NCBI RefSeq assembly: GCF_016127315.1
Contig: NZ_CP065997.1
Coordinates: 496,001 to 560,000 of the forward strand
Source of the DNA: Achromobacter deleyi
Lineage (GTDB): Bacteria; Pseudomonadota; Gammaproteobacteria; Burkholderiales; Burkholderiaceae_B
DNA length: 64,000 nucleotides
Direction of reading: 5' to 3'
Positions 1 to 9,311 of the stretch are shown piece by piece. The notes under the pieces were generated by a model that saw only the letters and a program-made list of their open reading frames with translations, searched no databases and was not told where the DNA came from. Numbering within the stretch: position 1 is the stretch's first letter; each line of letters begins with the position of its first letter. The position numbers and the translations under genes are program-made.

Positions 1-193
1 CGAGCTCGCCCAGGTCGGCGTTGACCTTGGCGGCCGCGCGCTTCAGGCGCGCCATCGCGATGACCAGCGGCTCGGGCATCTTTTCGGTGGAGATCGCGAA
101 AAAATGCAGCGACCGCTGCGTCTGCGCGCCCCAGAGGTGATCCTCGGGGACTTCGATGGGGCCAAAGGTGTCTTTTTCGATGCGGGTCTTCAT
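1..193 (-). CDS. fumC: Fumarate hydratase class II, N-terminal part (cut by window edge)
   Basis: Only the first 64 codons are in the window. FumC is the iron-independent class II fumarase (fumarate + water to L-malate, TCA cycle, cytosolic homotetramer). The N-terminus begins [15 protein letters not shown] and continues [10 protein letters not shown], then STEKMP and [12 protein letters not shown], all conserved starting segments of class II fumarases. The start is the ATG complementary to 191-193. The upstream region is AT-rich with a possible iron-regulatory site at 259-277. A second, class I fumarase lies at 37999-39522, so the genome has both an iron-sulfur and an iron-free version. Confidence 0.9.
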   Translation of the reverse strand, partial: MKTRIEKDTFGPIEVPEDHLWGAQTQRSLHFFAISTEKMPEPLVIAMARLKRAAAKVNADLGEL

Positions 194-258
194 GGCGCTT
201 ACTGCTCCGTGGCGGCGTCCGTCGCGGCCCGAGGCGTGGCGCCAGGCCGGACTTATTT

Positions 259-277
259 GAGAATAGCAATCACTAAT
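259..277 (-). promoter_or_regulatory. Possible Fur box in the fumC promoter
   Basis: Read on the minus strand, this 19-nt stretch matches the classical Fur consensus at about 11 of 19 positions. It overlaps a -10-like TATTCT (complement of 260-265) about 65 bp upstream of the fumC start. Iron-repressed fumC is known in other proteobacteria, so the placement makes sense, but the match is moderate and was scored by eye. Confidence 0.35.
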
Positions 278-301
278 AAGATTAGCAGAAACCCGAATTC
301 C

Positions 302-307
302 TATAAT
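302..307 (+). promoter_or_regulatory. -10 hexamer TATAAT upstream of tsaE
   Basis: A perfect TATAAT lies 58 bp before the tsaE ATG in an AT-rich gap between divergent fumC and tsaE. No convincing -35 is visible at 17 bp spacing (agatta at 279-284), so only the -10 call is supported. Confidence 0.4.
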
Positions 308-364
308 TGCGTTCAATCCGTGTTCCCATCCTGACTTTTTACCACTCGCCTCCCGACCCGCGCC

Positions 365-904
365 ATGTCCGCCCCCCTCAGCAGCCTGACCCTGCACCTG
401 CCCGACGAAGCCGCCACGGAAGCGCTGGCGCGCCAGCTCGCCCCCCTTGTCTCCGGCCGTGAAACCGGGCTGGCGGGCGCATGTATCCATCTTCAGGGGG
501 ACCTGGGGGCAGGAAAAACGGCCTTCTCCAGGGCATTGTTGCGGGAATGCGGCATCACAGGCCGAATCAAGAGTCCAAGCTACGCGCTGCTTGAATCCTA
601 TAAAGTTTCTAACTTATACTTCTATCATCTTGATTTTTATAGATTTAGTGATTCGCGCGAATGGTTGGACGCCGGATTCCGGGATTTGCTGCGTGAGGAT
701 GCGGTCGTTTTGATTGAATGGCCGGAACGGGCCGAGGGCCTGTTGCCCCCTCCCGACCTGCAGATTTCCCTGGCGTATGCCGGCCAAGGACGCGATGTCA
801 CGCTGAACGCGCACACCGCTCGAGGACAAACATGGTTGAACGCGATTGTCCCCCCGCCCGACACGGCGCCCTCCCCGCGGCAGGCGCCACCCGACGTCGC
901 CTGA
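365..904 (+). CDS. tsaE: tRNA threonylcarbamoyladenosine biosynthesis ATPase TsaE
   Basis: TsaE is the small P-loop ATPase that works with TsaB and TsaD in making t6A37 on ANN-decoding tRNAs. The 179-residue protein has Walker A GDLGAGKT at residues 45-52, the SPSY segment near 70, and the [12 protein letters not shown] motif diagnostic of the family. The C-terminal tail is longer than in E. coli TsaE and proline-rich. Its 3' end overlaps the amidase gene by 73 nt, so the two are translationally linked. This tsaE-amiC order is common in proteobacteria. Codons about 78-100 (596-665) are strikingly AT-rich compared with the rest of the gene. Confidence 0.93.
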   Translation: MSAPLSSLTLHLPDEAATEALARQLAPLVSGRETGLAGACIHLQGDLGAGKTAFSRALLRECGITGRIKSPSYALLESYKVSNLYFYHLDFYRFSDSREWLDAGFRDLLREDAVVLIEWPERAEGLLPPPDLQISLAYAGQGRDVTLNAHTARGQTWLNAIVPPPDTAPSPRQAPPDVA

Positions 905-2211
905 TCAGCGTCGCCGCCACCCTGCTCGTCCTGCCGGTGGTACCGCGGCTGGCGCAGGCCGCCACCATCCTGGCCGTGCGTACCTGGCCGGCCGATGAAT
1001 ACACCCGCGTCACGCTGGAACTGGACAGCGAGCTCAAGGCCGAACAGTTCACCCTGGAAAATCCCCACCGCCTGGTGGTGGATATCGAGGGACTGACCCT
1101 GAGCGCCGCGCTCAATGACCTGGTCTCCAAGGTCCGCCCCGACGATCCCTACATCCAGAGCCTGCGCGTGGCGCAGAACCGTCCCAACGTGGTGCGGCTG
1201 GTGTTCGATCTGAAGCAGGCCGTGGCGCCACAGGTGTTCACGCTCAAGCCGGTGGCCGACTACCAGTACCGCCTGGTGCTGGACCTGTATCCCAAGATCG
1301 CGCAGGACCCGCTGGTCGCCATCCTGAACAAGGGCGGCCCCGACGCCGACGATCCGCTGGCGCGCATCCTCGAAGACATCCAGCGCAATCCCGCCACCCG
1401 CGCCGACCCGCCCGAGCCGCCGCGCGTGCGCGGCCAGCAGCCGGCCGCGCCGCTGCCGGTGCCGAAGTCGCCGCCCGCCAGCGCCGGCCGCGGCAAGCAG
1501 CGCATGCTGACCATCGCGCTGGATCCCGGCCATGGCGGCGAGGATCCGGGCGCCATCGGCGGCAGCGGCCTGCGTGAAAAAGACGTGGTGCTGCGCATCG
1601 CGCGGCGCCTGAAGGCGCTGATCGACAGCCAGCCCTACATGCGCGCCTACCTGACGCGCGACGACGACTTCTTCGTGCCGCTGCACGTGCGCGTGCAGAA
1701 GGCGCGCCGGGTGCATGCCGACCTGTTTGTGTCGATCCACGCCGACGCCTGGATCAAGCCTTCGGCCAACGGCTCGTCGGTGTTCGCGCTGTCGCAGCGC
1801 GGCGCCACCAGCGCCCAGGCGCGCTGGATGGCCGACAAGGAAAACGCGGCCGACCTGATCGGCGGCGTCAACCTGGGCAGCCACGACCGCCAGGTGGCCA
1901 AGGTGCTGCTGGACCTGTCCACCACCGCGCAGATCAACGACTCGCTCAAGGTCGGCAACGCCTTCCTGGACGAGATCAAGAAGATCAACCGGCTGCACAA
2001 GAACAGCGTCGAACAGGCCGGCTTCGCCGTGCTGAAGGCGCCGGACATTCCGTCGGTGCTGGTGGAGACCGCCTTCATCAGCAACCCGCAGGAAGAGGCG
2101 CTGCTCAAGACCACGGCGCACCAGGAAAAGCTGGCACAGGCCATGCTGACCGGCATCCAGCGTTACTTCACGGCCAACCCGCCGCTGGCAAGGCTGGGCG
2201 ACGTCAGCTGA
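832..2211 (+). CDS. amiC: N-acetylmuramoyl-L-alanine amidase, AMIN domain, Tat-exported (AmiC type)
   Basis: Periplasmic zinc amidase that removes the stem peptide from MurNAc during daughter-cell separation and peptidoglycan turnover. The chosen ATG gives a 459-residue protein starting MVERDCPP, with twin arginines before a hydrophobic stretch ([17 protein letters not shown]) and an AQA cleavage site, fitting Tat export as for E. coli AmiC. An AMIN (septal targeting) domain follows at about residues 45-150, then a proline-rich linker. The Amidase_3 domain starts near 224 with ALDPGHGGEDPGA, and contains REKDVVL, SIHADA and VLVETAFISN, which carry the zinc ligands and catalytic Glu. An upstream in-frame ATG at 718 was rejected because it lies deep inside tsaE and would bury the signal peptide. 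Confidence 0.92.
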   Translation: MVERDCPPARHGALPAAGATRRRLISVAATLLVLPVVPRLAQAATILAVRTWPADEYTRVTLELDSELKAEQFTLENPHRLVVDIEGLTLSAALNDLVSKVRPDDPYIQSLRVAQNRPNVVRLVFDLKQAVAPQVFTLKPVADYQYRLVLDLYPKIAQDPLVAILNKGGPDADDPLARILEDIQRNPATRADPPEPPRVRGQQPAAPLPVPKSPPASAGRGKQRMLTIALDPGHGGEDPGAIGGSGLREKDVVLRIARRLKALIDSQPYMRAYLTRDDDFFVPLHVRVQKARRVHADLFVSIHADAWIKPSANGSSVFALSQRGATSAQARWMADKENAADLIGGVNLGSHDRQVAKVLLDLSTTAQINDSLKVGNAFLDEIKKINRLHKNSVEQAGFAVLKAPDIPSVLVETAFISNPQEEALLKTTAHQEKLAQAMLTGIQRYFTANPPLARLGDVS

Positions 2212-2230
2212 GACCTCGCCGGACACACGA

Positions 2231-2262
2231 AGGGCCATGCACGCGCGTGGCCCTTTTCTTTT
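2231..2262 (+). terminator. Rho-independent terminator after amiC
   Basis: A 9-bp stem, agggccatg with cgtggccct (one G-T pair), around a short loop, followed by tttctttt, 20 bp after the amiC stop. Confidence 0.8.
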
Positions 2263-2534
2263 GGGGTGATCGGTCATCGATATCCACGGACGATTTTCCA
2301 TCGCCTCGCCCGCGGACGGCGGTTTGAATACGGCGCGGTTATCCGCGTCTCGGGTTACACAATCCTATATGAGGCCAAGCGCCCGATTTGCCCCCGGGTT
2401 TTCAGACGAATCCATGCAGATATCGAAGGGCGCCCCGGGTAGATTAGCGGCCATCGTTTTGGAAAGAGTCATGGCCGCCACCCCGCCCCGCGTTCCCGCG
2501 CAACCCTGTATTTGTCATGCAGGGGTTCGGGAAC
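2263..2534. other. Non-coding gap before the TonB-dependent receptor
   Basis: About 270 bp with lower GC than its surroundings, between the amiC terminator and the receptor start. No clear Fur box, sigma-70 promoter or ECF-type promoter could be recognised by eye. A short reading frame from 2324 has no supporting features and overlaps the receptor start. An AGGGG ribosome site at 2521-2525 serves the receptor ATG at 2535. Confidence 0.4.
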
Positions 2535-4970
2535 ATGAAATGCACGAAAATATCGCTGGCAACAGCCCTTTTGTTATCCACGACCGCCTACGGTCAGAGC
2601 GCGTCGACTGAAACCGCGCCTGGCGACGTCAGGAATGACGCGCATGGCGGCGTGAAAATCTTTTCACCCATCACCGTCACCACCATCAAGCCGGAAGACG
2701 TCACCACGCAGTCCATTTCCGCTGATGAGATGAAGCGGATCGGTGGAAACAACTTTGGCACCATCATGCGCTACCAACCGCTGATCAGCGCGTCAGGCGT
2801 GAACAGTGGCTCCGGCAACGGCAAATCCGGTTTTGACCGTGGCGGTTACAGCAGCTACAACATCCGTGGCCTGGATGGCAACCGCGTGGCGCTGGACGTA
2901 AACGGCATTCCCTTGCCGGATGCCACCGGGCGCAGTTACGCGGTCTCCACCGGCGAAGATACCTTTGGCATCGGCCGCGACTACATCGACCCCTATCTGT
3001 ACGGCCAGGTGGACATCACTTCCGGCTCGGCTCGCCAGAACACCGTCAAGAACGTGGTCGGCGGCGCCGTGTCATTCATCAGCAAATCACCGGACAGCTA
3101 TCTCAAGGACAATAAAAGCAGCTATCTGGAATACACCGGCGAGTTCGACACGGCTGACCATGGCTGGCACAACGGCGTGACCACCGCGTTCGGCAATGAT
3201 GGCGCCAGGGTATTGTTCGCCTACAGCCGACGTGATGGCAGGCAGACGCAAAACAACAGCGGCACCCTGGATACCTACCCGATGCGCTGGAATTCCGATG
3301 CGGCGCTGATCAATGGCGTGGTCGATGTTGGCAGCAGCAACCGGCTCATCGGCACGCTGGATTTCTATCACAAGTCCAGCAGGGAAAGCGCGCCCATGTA
3401 TAAAAAGCTGAACAGCCGCGCGCCCCATGAAAGCATAGTCGGCGCGCACAGCCAGAAGAATTCCACGCAACGCGATTCAATCAGCTTGGCGCATGTATTC
3501 ACGCCACAAGGCAACGGACTGATCGATACGATGGAGAGCAAGGTCTTCTATCAGCAAACGCGCGTTGGCGACGACACCTATTCGGTACAGGACACGGTCA
3601 CTTCATCCAGGTCGTGGTCGACCGGGCTGGAGACGGAGAAGCCATTGGAGAATGTCTCGACATTCTCCAATATGAACACCAAGACTTATGGCCTGCAAAG
3701 CGAAATCACCAAGGATTATGGCGTCCAGGCATTGAATTACGGCGTGAACTTCTCGATAACGGAGTTTTCCCGGCCGTTTGAACAGGTCGGCGAAAAATAC
3801 CCAACCTTGCAGCCACAGGGCAACAACAGAACCTACGATACGAACGTGTGGCTGAGCGACACAGTCACCCTCGGCGCGTTCTCGGTGATGCCGGGGCTGA
3901 AATACTCGTGGCACACAATCAAACCGCAAGGCTTCGACGCGCCGTCCGACGACAACGCGCTGGGCGGATTGACGCTGGCGGAAATCAACCAGATACACGG
4001 CAAGACGTTCAAGGACGGGAAGCTCTTGCCGTCCTTCACCGTCATGTATGCATTCAAGCAGGGGTTCAACACCTATCTGCAATACAAACGCGGGGTGTCC
4101 TACCCCACCAGCAGTCAGATAGCCGGAATCTGGCTGCATCCCAGGATTGGACGCGCCTCACCGGCCATGATTGGCAATTCCGATTTGAAACCCGAAACCA
4201 GCAATCAGTTTGAGCTAGGGGTGGTTGGCGAGGCTGCCCGGGGCCTTGCCGTGCGCGGCAACGTCTTCTACAACAGCTATGACAATTTCATCTATAACCG
4301 CAAGTATGCCTTGAGGGATTACACGACAGGGGCAACGAAACCCGGCGTCGAAGGCCTGCTTGCCAGGCTTCCCGCTTCGATTTCCAGCCTCACCATCGCG
4401 GAGAACCGCGACAAGGCCTACATTTATGGCGCCGAGCTGGTCACCAAGGTCGATTATGGCGCCCTGTTCGGCGCCGCCCACGGACTGAGCAGCACTTTTG
4501 CCGTGGGATACAACCAGGGCAAATCCAAATCATCGTATTCGGGTGACGGCTGGGCGGAACTGGACAGCGTGCTGCCCGTCAAGGCCATTGCCTCGTTGGC
4601 CTGGGATGACCCCCAGAACCGCTATGGCGCAAGCCTTACCGCCACCTTTGTCAAGGGCAAGCAGGCCGTCGATCCGGTTCGGCAGAATTTCCCGAACAAC
4701 GGCAGCCTCACATTCGAAGAGTATTCCGGGAAATACGAAAAGGATTACAAGCGCATCCCGGGCTACAGCATTTTCGACCTGGCGGCCTATTACAACGTGA
4801 AGAAGCACCTGACGTTGGCGATGGGCATCTACAACCTCACCAACCGCAAGTATTGGGAGTACGCCAGCAATAGGAAATTGACCATGGCATCAGACCAGGA
4901 CCAGCGTGATATCGCCCTGGGTGTCGCGCCTGGCAGGACCTACCAGCTAAGCGTCACCGCGATCTTCTGA
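2535..4970 (+). CDS. TonB-dependent outer-membrane receptor, haem/haemoglobin type
   Basis: An 811-residue outer-membrane receptor. The ATG at 2535 is preferred over 2517 because AGGGG lies 10 nt upstream and it gives a clean Sec signal peptide (MKCTKISLATALLLSTTAYG). A plug domain at about 45-200 contains YNIRGLDGNRVALDVNGI and VDITSGSARQ. A 22-strand-type barrel follows, with the haem-receptor-like GNSDLKPETSNQFELG segment near residue 545 and a C-terminal strand ending in Phe (SVTAIF). Family knowledge suggests uptake of haem or haemoglobin iron, but catecholate siderophore or other ligands cannot be excluded. No haem ABC transporter, tonB/exbBD or ECF sigma/anti-sigma genes sit beside it. 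Base composition is clearly lower in GC than its neighbours, suggesting a later arrival. Confidence 0.85.
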   Translation: MKCTKISLATALLLSTTAYGQSASTETAPGDVRNDAHGGVKIFSPITVTTIKPEDVTTQSISADEMKRIGGNNFGTIMRYQPLISASGVNSGSGNGKSGFDRGGYSSYNIRGLDGNRVALDVNGIPLPDATGRSYAVSTGEDTFGIGRDYIDPYLYGQVDITSGSARQNTVKNVVGGAVSFISKSPDSYLKDNKSSYLEYTGEFDTADHGWHNGVTTAFGNDGARVLFAYSRRDGRQTQNNSGTLDTYPMRWNSDAALINGVVDVGSSNRLIGTLDFYHKSSRESAPMYKKLNSRAPHESIVGAHSQKNSTQRDSISLAHVFTPQGNGLIDTMESKVFYQQTRVGDDTYSVQDTVTSSRSWSTGLETEKPLENVSTFSNMNTKTYGLQSEITKDYGVQALNYGVNFSITEFSRPFEQVGEKYPTLQPQGNNRTYDTNVWLSDTVTLGAFSVMPGLKYSWHTIKPQGFDAPSDDNALGGLTLAEINQIHGKTFKDGKLLPSFTVMYAFKQGFNTYLQYKRGVSYPTSSQIAGIWLHPRIGRASPAMIGNSDLKPETSNQFELGVVGEAARGLAVRGNVFYNSYDNFIYNRKYALRDYTTGATKPGVEGLLARLPASISSLTIAENRDKAYIYGAELVTKVDYGALFGAAHGLSSTFAVGYNQGKSKSSYSGDGWAELDSVLPVKAIASLAWDDPQNRYGASLTATFVKGKQAVDPVRQNFPNNGSLTFEEYSGKYEKDYKRIPGYSIFDLAAYYNVKKHLTLAMGIYNLTNRKYWEYASNRKLTMASDQDQRDIALGVAPGRTYQLSVTAIF

Positions 4971-5018
4971 TCCTGTTCCTTCCATCTCTGGCGGCGGCTG
5001 GGGCACCCGCAGGCGCCC

Positions 5019-5657
5019 CTAGCCGCCCCGGCGCGCGCGCAGCAGCTTGAACAGCGCCGCGCCGACCACCGGCACCACGGCCGCGGCCAGGCCGATCAGG
5101 ACGATGGTGTTCAGGTGTTCCTTCACCAGCGGGATGTTGCCGAAGAAGTAACCCGCCGCCACCAGGCTCACCACCCACAGCAGCGCGCCCAGGATGTTGA
5201 ACAGCTGGAAGCGCGACAGCGGCATGTCGGCCACGCCGGCCACGAACGGCGCGAACGTGCGCACCACCGGAATGAAGCGCGACATGACGATGGTCTTGCC
5301 GCCGTGCTTCTCGTAGAACGCATGCGTGCGCATCAGCGCGCCCCGATCCAGGAAGCGCAGGTTCATCGAGAACACGCGCGGCCCGATGTAGCGGCCGATG
5401 GCGTAGTTCACGCTGTTGCCGGTGATGGCGGCCACGATCAGCAGCGCCCCCAGCAGCACCGGATCCAGGCTGCCCGTGGCGCCGAACGCGCCGGCGATGA
5501 ACAGCAGCGAATCGCCCGGCAGGAACGGCAGCACCACCAACCCGGTTTCCGCGAAAACGATCAGGAACAGCACCAGATAGACCCACACGCCGTACTGCTG
5601 GACCCAGAGCCCGAGGGTCTGGTCGATGTGGAGCACCATTTGGAAAAATTCAAGCAT
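5019..5657 (-). CDS. DedA family inner-membrane protein
   Basis: A 212-residue polytopic protein of the DedA/SNARE-associated (VTT) family, implicated in undecaprenyl-phosphate or phospholipid translocation and proton-motive-force maintenance. It shows PFLPGDSLLFIAG near the N-terminus, the family signature SRFIPVVRTFAPFVAG, and four to five hydrophobic segments. The ATG complementary to 5655-5657 is preceded by AGGGA. An upstream in-frame ATG would add 17 residues of non-membrane sequence without a ribosome site. It is divergent from mutL. Confidence 0.88.
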   Translation of the reverse strand: MLEFFQMVLHIDQTLGLWVQQYGVWVYLVLFLIVFAETGLVVLPFLPGDSLLFIAGAFGATGSLDPVLLGALLIVAAITGNSVNYAIGRYIGPRVFSMNLRFLDRGALMRTHAFYEKHGGKTIVMSRFIPVVRTFAPFVAGVADMPLSRFQLFNILGALLWVVSLVAAGYFFGNIPLVKEHLNTIVLIGLAAAVVPVVGAALFKLLRARRGG

Positions 5658-5755
5658 CAATACGTCCCTGGAAGCGGAAGGGGGAATAAGGCAACGACTA
5701 TAGCCCACCCCATCCAGAGGCTAAAATCATCCGTATAGCTACACCGGAACACCCC

Positions 5756-7711
5756 ATGACAGAACGCCGCTCCATTCTTGCGCTGCCCGACCTGCTGATC
5801 AGTCAGATCGCCGCAGGCGAAGTGATCGAGAGACCCGCCTCGGTGCTCAAGGAAATCCTCGAGAACGCCATCGACGCCGGCGGGCGCGCGATCGAGGTGC
5901 GCCTGGAGGGCGGCGGCATCCGCCGCATCGCCGTGACCGACGACGGCGGCGGGATTCCGCCCGACGAGCTGCCGCTGGCGCTGGCGCGCCACGCCACCAG
6001 CAAGATCCGCAGCCTGCACGAACTCGAATCGGTCGCCTCCATGGGGTTCCGCGGCGAGGCCCTGGCCTCGATCGCCTCGGTGGCGCAGGTGTCCATCATC
6101 TCGCGCACCCGCGACGGCGAGCACGCCTGGCAGATCCACGCCGGCAGCATGCAGGTCAGCCCCGCCTCGGGCCCGCCGGGCACCACCGTCGACGTGCGCC
6201 AGCTGTTCGACGCGGTGCCGGCGCGCCGCAAGTTCCTGCGCTCGGAAGCCACCGAATTCGGCCACTGCGTCGACGCCATGGAGCGCATTGCCCTGGCCCA
6301 TCCGCAGATCGCCTTCCGCCTGTTCCACCATGACCGCGCGCAGCGCCAGTGGCTGCCGGCGGAGCCGCCGCAGCGCATCCGCGACGTGCTGGGCGCGGAG
6401 TTCGCCGAGCATGGCCTGCTGCTGTCGCACAGCGTCGGCACGGTCAGCCTGGCCGGCATGATCACCCGCCCCACCGCGGCCCGCGCCCGCGCCGACCGCC
6501 AATACCTGTACGTCAACGGCCGCTACGTGCGCGACCGCACCGTCAGCCATGCGCTGCGCGCTGCCTATGCCGACGTGCTGCACGGCGACCGCCAGCCGGC
6601 CTACGTGCTGTTCCTGGACATCGACCCCGCAGCGGTCGACGTCAACGTGCATCCGGCCAAGCACGAAGTGCGCTTCCGCGACAGCGGCGCCGTGCACCGC
6701 TTCGTCAATCACGCGGTCAGCCAGACGCTGGCGCAGACCGGCGGATCGTCGGCGGTGGCGCCAACCCCGGCGGCGCGCGACGACGACGGCGGCTTCGAAA
6801 CCGTGGCGCCGTCCGGGCCCGCGACGCCCGGCATCGGCCTGCCCGCGTCCGCGCCGGCCGACGCGTCGCCGGCCCGCCCGGGCTACACCGGCGCCAGCCC
6901 GGGCGCCGCGCCCGCCTACGGTCTGCGGCCTTCGCCGACGCCGCAGCGCCCGCACACGCAAGTGCCGTTCCGTCTGCACGCCGAGCCGGCCGGCATTCCC
7001 GCCGCCGACTGGCAATCGCTGTACCGCCCGCTGACCGAAGACACCGCCGCGCGCGCCGAGCCGCTGCGCGACGTGGCGGCGCTGGCTCCCCAGGCCACGC
7101 CCGCGTCGACGCTGCCGGCCGACGAGGAACACCCGCTGGGCATGGCGCTCGGCCAGCTGCACGGCATCTACATCCTGGCGCAGAACCGCCGCGGCATGGT
7201 GCTGGTGGACATGCACGCCGCCCACGAACGGGTGGTCTACGAACAGCTCAAGCAGGCGCTGGACGCGCGCAGCCTGCCGCGCCAGGACCTGCTGGTGCCG
7301 GTGGTGTTCCACGCCCAGGAAAAGGACGTGGCGGTGGTCGAGGAATTCGAGGAACAGCTGGAAGACCTCGGCTTCCAGATGCGCCCGTCCGGCCCCACCT
7401 CGATCGCGGTGCGCTCGGTGCCCGCCATCCTGGCGCGCGGCGACATCGAGACGCTGGCCCGCGCCGTGCTGCGCGACCTGGCCGGCGTGGGCGTGTCGCG
7501 CCTGTTGACCGAACAGCGCAACGAACTGCTGTCGACCATGGCCTGCCATGGCTCGGTGCGCGCCAACCGCAAGCTCACCATCGAAGAGATGAACGGCCTG
7601 CTGCGGCAGATGGAAGCCACCGAGCGCGCCGACCAGTGCAACCATGGCCGGCCCACCTGGGTGCAGTGGTCGGTGTCCGACCTGGACAAGCTGTTCCTGC
7701 GCGGGCAATAG
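5756..7711 (+). CDS. mutL: DNA mismatch repair protein MutL
   Basis: MutL couples mismatch recognition by MutS to strand incision and excision. The 651-residue protein has the GHKL ATPase motifs ENAIDAG, DDGGGIP and GFRGEAL in the N-terminal domain, a long Pro/Ala-rich linker at about 335-450, and a C-terminal dimerisation domain. That C-terminal domain keeps a metal-endonuclease pattern [12 protein letters not shown] (form DxHA-x2-E-x4-E), plus [17 protein letters not shown] and a terminal FLRG. This is the nicking type of MutL expected where MutH is absent. miaA follows immediately, as in many proteobacteria. Confidence 0.97.
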   Translation: MTERRSILALPDLLISQIAAGEVIERPASVLKEILENAIDAGGRAIEVRLEGGGIRRIAVTDDGGGIPPDELPLALARHATSKIRSLHELESVASMGFRGEALASIASVAQVSIISRTRDGEHAWQIHAGSMQVSPASGPPGTTVDVRQLFDAVPARRKFLRSEATEFGHCVDAMERIALAHPQIAFRLFHHDRAQRQWLPAEPPQRIRDVLGAEFAEHGLLLSHSVGTVSLAGMITRPTAARARADRQYLYVNGRYVRDRTVSHALRAAYADVLHGDRQPAYVLFLDIDPAAVDVNVHPAKHEVRFRDSGAVHRFVNHAVSQTLAQTGGSSAVAPTPAARDDDGGFETVAPSGPATPGIGLPASAPADASPARPGYTGASPGAAPAYGLRPSPTPQRPHTQVPFRLHAEPAGIPAADWQSLYRPLTEDTAARAEPLRDVAALAPQATPASTLPADEEHPLGMALGQLHGIYILAQNRRGMVLVDMHAAHERVVYEQLKQALDARSLPRQDLLVPVVFHAQEKDVAVVEEFEEQLEDLGFQMRPSGPTSIAVRSVPAILARGDIETLARAVLRDLAGVGVSRLLTEQRNELLSTMACHGSVRANRKLTIEEMNGLLRQMEATERADQCNHGRPTWVQWSVSDLDKLFLRGQ

Positions 7712-7720
7712 GTCTTGCCC

Positions 7721-8671
7721 GTGTCCGCCGCCCCTCTCGTCATCTGCCTGGCCGGCCCCACCGCGGCCGGCAAGAGCGCATCTACCCTGGCGCTGGCCGA
7801 ACGCTGGCCGCTGGAGATCGTCAACGTCGATTCCGCCACCATCTACCGGGGCATGGACATCGGCACCGCCAAGCCGTCAGCGGCCGAACAGGCCCTGGTG
7901 CCGCAGCACCTGCTGGACATCCTCGACCCGGCGCAGTCGTATTCGGCCGCCGAATTCCGCGCCGACGCCCTGCGCCTGATCGGCGAGATCACGGCGCGCG
8001 GCCGCATTCCGCTGCTGGCCGGCGGCACCATGATGTACTACAAGGCGCTGCGCGACGGCCTGGACGACCTGCCGCAGGCCGACCCGGCCCTGCGCGCCGA
8101 ACTGGAAGCGCGCGCCGCCCGCGACGGCTGGCCGGCGCTGCACGCCGAACTGGCGCGGCTCGACCCCGTCACCGCCGCGCGCCTGGCGCCCAACGACAGC
8201 CAGCGGATCCAGCGCGCGCTGGAAATATGCCAGCTGTCGGGCCAGCCCATGTCGGCGCTGCTCGGCCGCCAACGCGCCAGCGCCGGCGGCGACGACAACC
8301 GCTACCTGACCATCAGCCTGGAACCCTCGGAGCGCGCCGCGCTGCACGCGCGCATCGAACAGCGCTTCGACGCGATGCTGGCCAACGGCCTGCTCGACGA
8401 GGTGCGCGGCCTGCATGCCCGCGCCGACCTGCACCCGGGCGTGCCCTCGGTGCGCTGCGTCGGCTACCGCCAGATGTGGGCCCATCTCGATGGCGAGATC
8501 AGCCTGGAGGACGCCCGCGAGCAAGGCATCGCCGCCACCCGCCAGCTGGCCAAGCGCCAGATCACCTGGCTGCGGGCCCAGCCCGAGCGCGTCATCGTCG
8601 ACTGCCTGGCGGCCGACGCGGTGGCGCAGACTATCGACGCGGTGGCCACGGCGCTGGCGGACGCGCCTTGA
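7721..8671 (+). CDS. miaA: tRNA dimethylallyltransferase MiaA
   Basis: Transfers dimethylallyl from DMAPP to N6 of A37 in tRNAs reading UNN codons. The P-loop GPTAAGKS sits at residues 12-19, followed by [25 protein letters not shown], and [10 protein letters not shown]. The start is uncertain: a GTG at 7721 has AGG eight nt upstream, while a TTG at 7715 lies only 3 nt after that AGG, so GTG is chosen (316 residues). It begins 9 nt after the mutL stop and is probably cotranscribed with it. Confidence 0.93.
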   Translation: MSAAPLVICLAGPTAAGKSASTLALAERWPLEIVNVDSATIYRGMDIGTAKPSAAEQALVPQHLLDILDPAQSYSAAEFRADALRLIGEITARGRIPLLAGGTMMYYKALRDGLDDLPQADPALRAELEARAARDGWPALHAELARLDPVTAARLAPNDSQRIQRALEICQLSGQPMSALLGRQRASAGGDDNRYLTISLEPSERAALHARIEQRFDAMLANGLLDEVRGLHARADLHPGVPSVRCVGYRQMWAHLDGEISLEDAREQGIAATRQLAKRQITWLRAQPERVIVDCLAADAVAQTIDAVATALADAP

Positions 8672-8754
8672 CGCAGGGGGATGCCCGCCTGCGGGCCTGA
8701 CCTTTCGACGCAGCCGTCCCCCGCGGCGGCGCCTGACCACTGGATATCGAACCG

Positions 8755-9249
8755 ATGGACATCAACCAAGCGAACGCGTCTTTTGCGGCCATGCTGCGCA
8801 AGCAGGACAAGGCCTTGATCAGCGCAATCCAGCGGTTGCTCCGGGAACGTCCGTTCACGCTCGACACGGGCGTTTCCCCGGAAACCGTGGACGCCATTCA
8901 CTTCGAGTACGACTGGGAGTCGTTCGCGCCCGTGGCGATTCCCTTGAACACGCGTTCCGGCTACTGTGGCCGGGGCCTGCCGCTGGCATTGCCGTCCCCG
9001 CTGATTCCCCCGGATGTCGACGCCGCGTTGACTGACGCCATGGACAACGAGGACGATGATTTCTGCGATGAACTGCGCGAGCAAATGACGGAGACCTACA
9101 TCGCCTGGTTCCAGGCGGCCTGGCGCGACGCGCGCGCCGCCAACCGGGATGTGCGCGGCTTTCTGTCCGTTCACGACACCCTGTGGCGCACGGATCTGGA
9201 TACGGGAGAAGAATTCCGCGAGGATGCCGGCCGGGTCAAATTCTTCTAG
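8755..9249 (+). CDS. Hypothetical acidic protein, 164 residues
   Basis: No family recognised. The protein is soluble, acidic and Asp/Glu-rich, with no signal peptide or membrane segment. A middle part, FEYDWESFAPVAIPLNTRSG, is followed by an acidic stretch (DNEDDDFCDELREQM) and an aromatic region around WFQAAWRDAR. It starts 83 nt after miaA and ends at a strong terminator. Codon usage is slightly less GC-biased than mutL/miaA. It may be an immunity-like or accessory protein, but nothing in the context supports a specific role. Confidence 0.7.
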   Translation: MDINQANASFAAMLRKQDKALISAIQRLLRERPFTLDTGVSPETVDAIHFEYDWESFAPVAIPLNTRSGYCGRGLPLALPSPLIPPDVDAALTDAMDNEDDDFCDELREQMTETYIAWFQAAWRDARAANRDVRGFLSVHDTLWRTDLDTGEEFREDAGRVKFF

Positions 9250-9263
9250 CCGCCCCGTGAAGC

Positions 9264-9294
9264 AAAAAACCCGCCACCAGGGCGGGTTTTTTCA
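9264..9294. terminator. Bidirectional terminator between the 8755 gene and purM
   Basis: aaaaaacccgcc, a short loop, then ggcgggtttttt. With A and T tracts on both sides it can serve both convergent genes. Confidence 0.85.
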
Positions 9295-9311
9295 TTGCGA
9301 AGCCAGCCGGC

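Noticed and set aside
637..2301. 554-residue antisense frame over tsaE-amiC
   Set aside because: Same pattern of antisense shadow; it crosses the amiC terminator.
2324..2611. Small plus-strand frame before the TonB receptor
   Set aside because: Overlaps the receptor signal sequence in another frame, with no ribosome site or family resemblance.
5657..7708. 683-residue reading frame opposite mutL
   Set aside because: Low-complexity Arg/Gly/Ala sequence from the antisense of a GC-rich gene; no motifs, no ribosome site, and mutL is certain.
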